DNA from: JACCTH01 sp050741915 | GTDB lineage: Bacteria > Actinomycetota > Acidimicrobiia > Spongiisociales > ZC4RG35 | Assembly (NCBI GenBank): GCA_050741915.1 | Contig: JBOGEX010000044.1 | Coordinates: 1 to 19,237 of the forward strand | DNA length: 19,237 nucleotides | Direction of reading: 5' to 3' | Part shown: in pieces, positions 1 to 6,195 of the stretch | How the letters are laid out: each line of letters starts with the position of its first letter | Numbering within the stretch: position 1 is the stretch's first letter | Notes under the pieces: generated by a model | Told to the model about the DNA's origin: nothing | The model's database searches: none | The model's input: only the letters and a program-made list of their open reading frames with translations | Made by a program: the position numbers and the translations under genes

Positions 1-54
1 TCAGACTGCCGCCTAGGGAACGGGAACCGTATTTTCAGAACAGAAGGAGTTCGG

Positions 55-1923
55 TCACCAGCCGCCGCCACCGCCGCCACCGCCCCCTCCTCCACCTCCG
101 CCCGAGAAGCCACCGCCACCGCCGCTGGCCGACGAGCCCGGCGGGGTGAAGGCGCCGTTGAGGGCCGAAGAGAGTCCGGAGAATGCGTTCTCCGTCCCCC
201 CGCCGGTGTAGCCGTGACCGCCGAACCAGAAAATGTGGGAGGTCTGCTGCAGTTCGGCCGGAGCCCGGAGCCGAGCCGCCTCCAGCACCTCTTCGGCCAC
301 CCCGAAGGCGATGGCATAGACCAAGAACCGGTCCCAGAGCGCCAGGGAGATTGGAGGGGCTTCTTCGAGACGGCTGAAATCCTTCAGGTAATTGCGGAAC
401 GCGGTCCAGCGGGCGGCTTCGAGGGCGCCTTCTTTGCTGCGTCGCACATAGCCCCTCCGACTGGCTCCGAAGATCGCCAAAATCGCCCCATTAACAACGA
501 TCGCCACGATCAGCAAAGGCACAACGACGCTGGCCGGGCCTCCACCGATGTTGGCGATGAGGAAGAAGATGACGAATGCGAGCACGACCAGTGCCCCGGC
601 CGCTCCGAGGACGCGGCTGCGGCCGGCGCGATCGAAGAGCCTCTTCTCGATGATCGAAGTTACGGCGAGGTTGCGGAACGACGAATAGGACTCGGCATTC
701 GCCGCCGCGTCCTCGCGAATCCCCTTCCGGAATTCATGCAACGGACGCGGTTGGCCATCCAGGACTCGGTTGACAATCTGCACCACCTTCTCCTCAGTGT
801 CAGTGAGGGCGACGCCGTGCGACTGGTTGTACGAAAGCTCGAGGTCGTCGACGATCTCGGTTCGGAGCCCCATCCAGCTTTCGATCGGCACCTTCACCGG
901 GTTGGCATCGAGGACCTTCTTTCGAATCAAGTCGAAGAGCGTGGCTGTGAACTGGCGCTCGTCGACCTGACCCTGGCTAAGCAAGGCGCCCACCTCGGCG
1001 GGCGGCAACTCCGACGGCGGTTCCTGCTCGTACTCACGGTCGTAACCCGATAGCCCGGGCTCTCGGCCGTAGCGGAAGTAGATGTAGGCGACCCCCAAGA
1101 GGCCCGGGAGGAAGGTGAGGAGCCCGAGACCGATAACTGCCGCCCGGATCAACCCCGCTCGCCGGCGGTCGCTAGCCGCCTCCGCCTCTTCCTCGGCGAG
1201 GATGTCGGCCAAACGATCGCCTTCGATCACCGTCGCTCCGTCTGTCGAAGGTAAGAGTTGGCGAGGAAACACCACCCTCATCTCCACGAACTGTCCCGGA
1301 GGTACCTTCTCAGCGATGAGGGTGGGACGAATTCCATCTGCGCCCAACGAAGTGGAGCCTGTCACCGAAGCTGGATGGCCCCAGATGTAGACCTCGCCGG
1401 TGCCGGCCGGACCTGGCAGCTGCATCGAGGCGGTGAGCTCATCGAGGCTGGTTTCCCACTCATCGCCCCATATCTGTAGATAGACATCCACCACGTCGTC
1501 GGCTGCTTTGGTCAGGCCAGTGAGGCGATAGCGGACGTCAAAGGTCCTCTCTCCGCCGTCGGTGTCATAGTGCCAGACCACCCTGATGCGGCCGCCAAGG
1601 TCGACCACGCCATAGGTCGAGGCAGGCGACCTGCACCCGAGGTCCGTGCACCCGCCCGGCTGGTAATCGACGCCGGCCTCGGAAACGACCACGTCGCTGA
1701 TCTGCTCCCCAGCTCGCAAAGGGATCTCCCGGTAGCCGCCGGAGAAGCTGCCCTCGAAGAAATATGTGAGGTGCTCGGTGATATCGAGCGACCCATCGTC
1801 GTTGACCACTACTTCGATGTGGGCGCGAGGAACCATCAGTTCTCGCGCGCTGGCGGTGCTGGCAAGAGATACGAAGATCGCGACTAGGCCCAGCAGCGCC
1901 AGAAGGCGCCGTTGTGGGATCAG
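55..1923 (-). CDS. DUF2207-family membrane protein, apparent CTG start
   Basis: Secreted/membrane protein of the DUF2207 family; biochemical function unknown. From the CTG at 1923-1921 it is about 622 residues: a signal peptide (RR, then a hydrophobic stretch, then an ASA cleavage site near residue 26), an extracytoplasmic domain to about residue 255, one membrane segment (AAVIGLGLLTFLPGLLGVAY), a cytoplasmic region, two more membrane helices separated by a GGG turn, a conserved tail (WDRFLVYAIAFGVAEEV) and a glycine run ending in W. The first ATG in frame is at 1836, but starting there would drop the whole signal peptide. No ATG, GTG or TTG lies between it and the end of lemA. CTG overlaps the lemA stop (CTGA) and has GAGGG seven bases upstream. 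Pairing with lemA is typical of the family. The family call is firm; the start is an inference. Confidence 0.85.
   Translation of the reverse strand: MIPQRRLLALLGLVAIFVSLASTASARELMVPRAHIEVVVNDDGSLDITEHLTYFFEGSFSGGYREIPLRAGEQISDVVVSEAGVDYQPGGCTDLGCRSPASTYGVVDLGGRIRVVWHYDTDGGERTFDVRYRLTGLTKAADDVVDVYLQIWGDEWETSLDELTASMQLPGPAGTGEVYIWGHPASVTGSTSLGADGIRPTLIAEKVPPGQFVEMRVVFPRQLLPSTDGATVIEGDRLADILAEEEAEAASDRRRAGLIRAAVIGLGLLTFLPGLLGVAYIYFRYGREPGLSGYDREYEQEPPSELPPAEVGALLSQGQVDERQFTATLFDLIRKKVLDANPVKVPIESWMGLRTEIVDDLELSYNQSHGVALTDTEEKVVQIVNRVLDGQPRPLHEFRKGIREDAAANAESYSSFRNLAVTSIIEKRLFDRAGRSRVLGAAGALVVLAFVIFFLIANIGGGPASVVVPLLIVAIVVNGAILAIFGASRRGYVRRSKEGALEAARWTAFRNYLKDFSRLEEAPPISLALWDRFLVYAIAFGVAEEVLEAARLRAPAELQQTSHIFWFGGHGYTGGGTENAFSGLSSALNGAFTPPGSSASGGGGGFSGGGGGGGGGGGGGGW
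58..126 (-). repeat. Glycine-codon low-complexity tail
   Basis: The last 23 codons of the DUF2207 gene are almost all GGN (two glycine runs around an FS pair, then W). Poly-glycine tails ending in W are common in DUF2207 and TPM/YgcG-type proteins. The DNA is a run of GGC/GGA/GGG triplets that is prone to slippage and sequencing error. Confidence 0.8.
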
Positions 1924-2465
1924 AATTCGACCCTCGGTGGCTCTGTTGCCTGCTCGGGAGCGTCGAAGAACTCGCGGGTCCCAAAGTTGAAGACTCCGGC
2001 GACGATGTTGCCGGGTGCCACCTGGACGGCGTTGTTGTAGGTGAGAGCCGAGTCGTTGTAGATCTGACGGGCGACCGCAATCTTGTTCTCGGTTTCAGAG
2101 AGCTCGGTTTGCAGGCCCTGAAAGTTCTCCGATGCCCGCAACTCCGGATAGGCCTCGGCGACCGCGAACAGCTGTCGCAGCGCTCCGGTGAGAAGGTTCT
2201 CCGCCTGCGCTTGGTCGGCGGGAGTCGTCGCTGCCTGGGCGCTGTTGCGGGCCTGCACCACTCGCTCGAAGGTCTGTTGCTCGTGGGCGGCGTAGCCCTT
2301 GACGGTTTCGACCAAATTCGGTATCAGGTCGTATCGACGCTTGGTTTGAACCTCGATCTGACCCCACGAGTTGTCGACTCGATTGCGCTTCGTGACGAGG
2401 CCGTTGTAGGCGGCGAACACCCACAGGACGAGAAGAACGACGATTCCGAGAATGATCCACTGCAT
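1920..2465 (-). CDS. lemA: LemA family protein
   Basis: LemA-family membrane-anchored coiled-coil protein of 181 residues, the usual family length. A single N-terminal membrane helix (residues 3-19, IILGIVVLLVLWVFAAY) is followed by the hallmark region NRVDNSWGQIEVQTKRRYDL and IPNLVETVKGYAAHE, then helical segments and the ending FNFGTREFFDAPE. The molecular role is unsettled; family members sit in the inner membrane and are often encoded with DUF2207 or TPM-domain proteins, as here. ATG at 2465 has no strong Shine-Dalgarno. It lies 33 bases after the sucD stop and probably reads through from that operon. Its stop overlaps the CTG proposed as the start of the next gene. Confidence 0.93.
   Translation of the reverse strand: MQWIILGIVVLLVLWVFAAYNGLVTKRNRVDNSWGQIEVQTKRRYDLIPNLVETVKGYAAHEQQTFERVVQARNSAQAATTPADQAQAENLLTGALRQLFAVAEAYPELRASENFQGLQTELSETENKIAVARQIYNDSALTYNNAVQVAPGNIVAGVFNFGTREFFDAPEQATEPPRVEF
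1931..1935 (-). promoter_or_regulatory. Shine-Dalgarno GAGGG supporting a CTG start of the DUF2207 gene
   Basis: GAGGG on the minus strand lies inside the last codons of lemA, seven bases before the CTG at 1923-1921. It decides the start because the next ATG (1836) lies downstream of the signal peptide. An ATT codon at 1926-1924 is the only other close non-standard option, and its spacing of four bases is less favourable. Confidence 0.5.
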
Positions 2466-2498
2466 GACGCCGAGGCTAACTGAAGGAGCGCGGCCGGG

Positions 2499-3380
2499 TC
2501 AGCTCAGGGCCTCGAGCATGGCCGTCCCCATGTCAGTGGGCGTAGGGGCCAGGTTGATCCCGGCCTCGGTCATCGCATCGATCTTGGCCTGAGCCGTCCC
2601 CTTTCCGCCGGAGACGATGGCGCCGGCATGCCCCATGCGGCGCCCTGGGGGGGCTGTGGTTCCGGCGATAAAGCCGGCCACGGGCTTTCGCATGTGTTCG
2701 ACAACGTAAGCCGCGGCCTCCTCCTCGGCGGTGCCGCCGATCTCGCCGATCATGATCACCCCCTCCGTGGCGGGGTCGTCGTTGAAGAGGCGCAAGACGT
2801 CAACGAAGTTGGTCCCGTTGACCGGGTCACCCCCGATCCCGACCGCGGTGGTCTGGCCGAGACCGAGGCGAGTTAATTGATATACGGCTTCGTAGGTGAG
2901 GGTGCCCGAACGCGAAACAACACCGACTCTTCCGGGCCGGTGGATATAGCCGGGCATGATTCCGATCCGACACTCGTCCGGGGTGATTATTCCGGGGCAG
3001 TTGGGACCGATCAGTCGCACTGGCTTTCCTTCGAGATACCGCTTGGCAAGGACCATGTCCGCCACCGGGATTCCCTCAGTGATGGTCACGATCAACGAAA
3101 TTCCGGCCGCAGCTGCCTCCATGATGGCGTCGGCCGCCCCCGCCGGCGGGACGAAAACCACTGAAGCATTGGCATCGGTCGCCGCCATTGCCTCTTCCAC
3201 CGTGCGGAAGATTGGAACCTTCACCTCTCCGTCGAAAACCTCGACCTCACCCGCCCGGCTCGGGTGCACCGCGCCGACCACTTTCGTTCCGTAGGCGATC
3301 GATTGCCCGGCATGAAAGCGGCCGGTCTTGCCCAGACCCTGGACGATGAGCCTCGTTTCCTTGTTGACGAGAATGCTCAT
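2499..3380 (-). CDS. sucD: Succinyl-CoA synthetase, alpha subunit
   Basis: Alpha subunit (293 residues, full length) of ADP/GDP-forming succinate-CoA ligase, a cytosolic TCA enzyme that interconverts succinyl-CoA + NDP + Pi and succinate + CoA + NTP. The N-terminal CoA-binding Rossmann fold begins at VQGLGKTGRFHAG. The central part has GPNCPGIITPDE and VSRSGTLTYEAVYQL. The phosphohistidine is His251 in GRRMGHAGAIVSGG. The ATG overlaps the sucC stop by four bases (ATGA) and has GAGGTG five bases upstream inside sucC. This overlap suggests coupled translation of the two subunits in equal amounts. All recognisable active-site residues are present. Confidence 0.97.
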   Translation of the reverse strand: MSILVNKETRLIVQGLGKTGRFHAGQSIAYGTKVVGAVHPSRAGEVEVFDGEVKVPIFRTVEEAMAATDANASVVFVPPAGAADAIMEAAAAGISLIVTITEGIPVADMVLAKRYLEGKPVRLIGPNCPGIITPDECRIGIMPGYIHRPGRVGVVSRSGTLTYEAVYQLTRLGLGQTTAVGIGGDPVNGTNFVDVLRLFNDDPATEGVIMIGEIGGTAEEEAAAYVVEHMRKPVAGFIAGTTAPPGRRMGHAGAIVSGGKGTAQAKIDAMTEAGINLAPTPTDMGTAMLEALS

Positions 3381-4576
3381 CGGGTCACCTCGACGATCTT
3401 CTGCGCCCCGTCCTTCATGTCGCTGGCGGTGATGAGGTTGAGGCCGGACTCGTCGAGCATTCGCTTGCCAAGTTCGACGTTGGTCCCCTCGAGCCGCACC
3501 ACCATCGGTACTGGAAGCCTTACCTCCTTGACCCCGCTGATGATCCCGGCGGCGGTGGTGTCGCAGCGCATGATCCCGCCGAAAATATTGACGAAGATTC
3601 CCTTGACGTTGGGGTCGGCGGTGATGATCTGAATGGCTGCTGCCACTTGTTCGGCGGTGGCCCCGCCGCCGACGTCGAGGAAGTTGGCAGGCTCGCCGCC
3701 GAAATGTTTGATGATGTCCATGGTCGACATGGCCAGCCCGGCGCCGTTGACCATGCAGCCGATGTTTCCGTCGAGCTTTATGTAAGAAAGGCCTTTCGAT
3801 TTGGCCAAGATCTCAGCTGAATCCTCCTCCAAATCGTCCCGCATTTCAGTCACTGCGGGATGCCGAAACAAGGCGTTGTCGTCGAAAGCCATCTTTGCGT
3901 CGAGGGCGATCACCTCCCCGACGCCGGTGAGCACGAGAGGGTTGATCTCGACGAGGTCGGTGTCGAGCTCCCGCGCCACCTCGGTCAGGCGGGTGATGAA
4001 GCTGACGAAGCTTTGGTGAGCCTCTCCCTCCAACCCGAGTCCCCAGCCGAGGGCGTTGGCCTGAAAGGCCGCCAAACCGATGGCTGGGTCGATCACCTCC
4101 CTGTGAATCTTTTCCGGGGTTTCCTCTGCCACTCGCTCGATGTCCATCCCTCCTTCGGTGGAGGCCATGACGAGGTTGCGCCCAACCGAGCGATCGAGGA
4201 GAACTGCGAGGTAGAGCTCGCGGGCGATGTCGATGCTCGCTTCGAGATAGAGGCGATTGACCTGCTTCCCGCCCTCGCCGGTCTGCACGGTGACGAGAGT
4301 CGATCCCAACATTTGCTCGGCCAGGTCTCCGACCGCCTCCGGTCCGTCCTTGACTACGTTCACACCGCGGAGGCCAGGGTGCTCGCGGAAAGTGCCTTTG
4401 CCACGACCGCCAGCGTGAATCTGCGACTTGACCACGACTAGCGGGTTGCCGGTCTCTTCGATCAATTTCCGGGCAGCATCGACGGCGCCGGCTTTGGTAG
4501 TGACCGCGATCCCCCGCGGGATCGGAATGCCCTTTTCGCCCAGGAGCTGCTTGGCCTGATATTCGTGGATCTTCAT
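3377..4576 (-). CDS. sucC: Succinyl-CoA synthetase, beta subunit
   Basis: Beta subunit (399 residues, normal length) of succinate-CoA ligase, carrying the ATP-grasp nucleotide-binding domain and succinate site. It opens with the family signature MKIHEYQAKQLLGEKGI. Other family motifs are IHAGGRGKGTF (glycine-rich ATP-grasp loop), LVEINPLVLT (metal/nucleotide ligands), NGAGLAMSTMDIIKHFGG, FLDVGGGA and VNIFGGIMRCD at the subunit interface. Its ATG shares one base with the stop of the upstream B12-binding gene (TGATG), and its stop overlaps sucD. No separate Shine-Dalgarno is seen, so re-initiation from the upstream gene is likely. The sequence does not settle ATP versus GTP specificity. Confidence 0.97.
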   Translation of the reverse strand: MKIHEYQAKQLLGEKGIPIPRGIAVTTKAGAVDAARKLIEETGNPLVVVKSQIHAGGRGKGTFREHPGLRGVNVVKDGPEAVGDLAEQMLGSTLVTVQTGEGGKQVNRLYLEASIDIARELYLAVLLDRSVGRNLVMASTEGGMDIERVAEETPEKIHREVIDPAIGLAAFQANALGWGLGLEGEAHQSFVSFITRLTEVARELDTDLVEINPLVLTGVGEVIALDAKMAFDDNALFRHPAVTEMRDDLEEDSAEILAKSKGLSYIKLDGNIGCMVNGAGLAMSTMDIIKHFGGEPANFLDVGGGATAEQVAAAIQIITADPNVKGIFVNIFGGIMRCDTTAAGIISGVKEVRLPVPMVVRLEGTNVELGKRMLDESGLNLITASDMKDGAQKIVEVTR

Positions 4577-4965
4577 CAGCTGGCGACGTTAACCCGCACC
4601 CACTCGGCGATATCGCCCAGAGATGTGCCCGGGCCGAATATGGCGGCGAGCCCGGCGGCCTTCAGCGTCTCCGCGTCGGTTTCAGGGATCACCCCACCCC
4701 CAAAGACCACTATGTCGGCCGCCTCCTTTTCCCGGAGCAGTTCGACGACCCGGGGAAAAAGCGTGAGATGGGCTCCCGAGAGCGAGGAAAGGCCGACCGC
4801 AGCCACATCTTCGTCAATGGCCGTGGCAACGATCTGCTCGGGGGTCTGATGGAGGCCCGAATAGATCACCTCGAACCCTGCATCTCGCAACGCCCGGGCG
4901 ATCACCTTCGCGCCGCGGTCGTGCCCATCGAGCCCAGGCTTGGCGATCAGGATCCGGGAGGGCAC
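4576..4965 (-). CDS. Methylmalonyl-CoA mutase small (B12-binding) subunit
   Basis: Stand-alone cobalamin-binding domain of 129 residues, the size of the separate small subunit in split acyl-CoA mutases. Signature DxHxxG is Asp13-Gly-His15-Asp-Arg-Gly18, where His15 would be the lower axial cobalt ligand. SSLSGAHL and VVFGGGVIPETD line the rest of the corrinoid pocket. The substrate-binding large subunit is not in the window, so methylmalonyl-CoA rather than ethylmalonyl- or isobutyryl-CoA is inferred. Context supports it: sucC and sucD follow with a one-base overlap and would consume the succinyl-CoA produced. Start is GTG at 4965. No Shine-Dalgarno precedes it; TAACCT eight bases upstream could be a -10 box of a leaderless transcript (weak). 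Confidence 0.9.
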   Translation of the reverse strand: MPSRILIAKPGLDGHDRGAKVIARALRDAGFEVIYSGLHQTPEQIVATAIDEDVAAVGLSSLSGAHLTLFPRVVELLREKEAADIVVFGGGVIPETDAETLKAAGLAAIFGPGTSLGDIAEWVRVNVAS

Positions 4966-4996
4966 GGTGCGGGAGGTTACCGCGCCCTTTTTGCCC

Positions 4997-5046
4997 GTTC
5001 TGTGGGCCGGAGCCGTCGGTTTCGTGGGCTAGCAACCCAGGGTTCG
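4997..5046 (-). repeat. Dispersed 50-bp intergenic repeat, copy A
   Basis: Fifty bases that align without gaps to 16190-16239, with 41 identities counted by eye. The most conserved part is CTAGCAACCCWGGGTTCG on the plus strand, which contains the palindrome AACCC-A-GGGTT at 5033-5043. It lies 31 bases before the minus-strand mutase-subunit gene and 39 bases before the plus-strand transaldolase, so it could serve either promoter. Strand is given in the sense of the minus-strand gene because both copies have that orientation relative to the neighbouring minus gene. Function unknown. Confidence 0.75.
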
Positions 5047-5076
5047 CAGATGGCTAGCTTGGGGTAACACCCTCCA

Positions 5077-5080
5077 GGAG
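5077..5080 (+). promoter_or_regulatory. Ribosome binding site of transaldolase
   Basis: GGAG (within CCAGGAG) five bases before the ATG at 5086, separated by a run of five T. This fixes the transaldolase start. Confidence 0.75.
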
Positions 5081-5085
5081 TTTTT

Positions 5086-6195
5086 ATGCCCAAATCACGT
5101 CTACACGGCCTCACGGCAGCCGGTCAGAGCATCTGGTCCGATCAGCTCAGTCGCGAGATGATCGATGGCGGCGAGCTCGAACGGCGTATCTCAGAAGATG
5201 CCGTCAGCGGCATTACCTCGAATCCCACGATCTTTGCCGGTGCCATTACCAAGGGTGCTGCCTACGACCGACCTCTGGAGGAGATGGCGAAGTCGGGCCA
5301 TTCGGCCGAGGAGATCGTCATCAAACTGATGGCAGCCGATATCGCCGATGCCTGCGACGTGCTGCGCTCCACCTGGGAGTGGAGCGAGGGAGCGGACGGG
5401 TTCGTCTCGGTCGAGGTAAGTCCGCTGCTGGCCCACGAGACCGAAGCCACGGTGGCCGAAGCTCGAGAGTGGGTCAAGCGAATTGATCGTCCCAATCTTC
5501 TGGTCAAGGTTCCCGCCACGGCCGCCGGAGTCGACGCCATCCGCCGCCTCACGGCCGAAGGTATCGCGATTAACGTCACTTTGGTCTTCTCCCTCCCCCG
5601 TTACGGCCAGGTGATGGAGGCGTATCAGAAAGGCTTGGGCGAATACGCCGATGCAGGCGGAAAGCTGAAGCAGGTCAATTCGGTCGGCTCATTCTTCGTC
5701 TCCCGGGTCGACTCCGAGGTCGACCAGCGGCTCGAGAGCATCAAAGGTGGGGATCGGTTGCAGGGGAAGGCCGCCATCGCCCAGGCGAGAGTGGCCTACG
5801 GCATGTTCCTCGAGCGTTTTCGAACCGATGAGTGGTTGGCGCTCGAGCGCAAAGGCGGGCGGATCCAGCGACCCCTTTGGGCTTCGACTTCGACCAAAAA
5901 TCCGGCCTATCCCGACACGATGTATGTCGAAGGACTGGTGGCACCGCATACGGTCAACACAATGCCGCTCGAGACGATGGACGCCTACCAGGAGCACGGC
6001 ACCCCCCTCGCCCAGCCCTTCGGCGAGGGCGACGTTGCGGAAGGACAGGCTGAGCTCGATCGGCTCGCGGAGGCCGGTATCGACCTCGACGATGTCTCGC
6101 AAGTGCTCGAGGATCAGGGAGTCGAGAAGTTCGCCAAGTCCTGGCACGAGCTGTTGGACGACGTTGAGAAGGAGCGGGCGGCCGCAACGTCCTAA
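5086..6195 (+). CDS. tal: Transaldolase
   Basis: Cytosolic pentose-phosphate enzyme that moves a dihydroxyacetone unit between sugar phosphates (sedoheptulose-7-P + glyceraldehyde-3-P to erythrose-4-P + fructose-6-P). At 369 residues it matches the long actinobacterial/cyanobacterial class rather than the short FSA-like class. Motifs: GITSNPTIF (residues 42-50), Schiff-base Lys141 in NLLVKVPATAAG, GIAINVTLVFSLPRY, FFVSRVDSEVD, and LWASTSTKNPAYPDTMYVEGL near the C-terminus. ATG at 5086 has a good Shine-Dalgarno. Its TAA overlaps the convergent uvrD/pcrA TAG. No transketolase or glucose-6-phosphate dehydrogenase gene accompanies it here, although actinobacterial tal often sits with them. Confidence 0.97.
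   Translation: MPKSRLHGLTAAGQSIWSDQLSREMIDGGELERRISEDAVSGITSNPTIFAGAITKGAAYDRPLEEMAKSGHSAEEIVIKLMAADIADACDVLRSTWEWSEGADGFVSVEVSPLLAHETEATVAEAREWVKRIDRPNLLVKVPATAAGVDAIRRLTAEGIAINVTLVFSLPRYGQVMEAYQKGLGEYADAGGKLKQVNSVGSFFVSRVDSEVDQRLESIKGGDRLQGKAAIAQARVAYGMFLERFRTDEWLALERKGGRIQRPLWASTSTKNPAYPDTMYVEGLVAPHTVNTMPLETMDAYQEHGTPLAQPFGEGDVAEGQAELDRLAEAGIDLDDVSQVLEDQGVEKFAKSWHELLDDVEKERAAATS

Noticed and set aside
214..1053. 279-codon plus-strand open frame opposite the DUF2207 gene
   Set aside because: Antisense shadow with unnatural composition; the minus-strand protein has coherent domains and a signal peptide.
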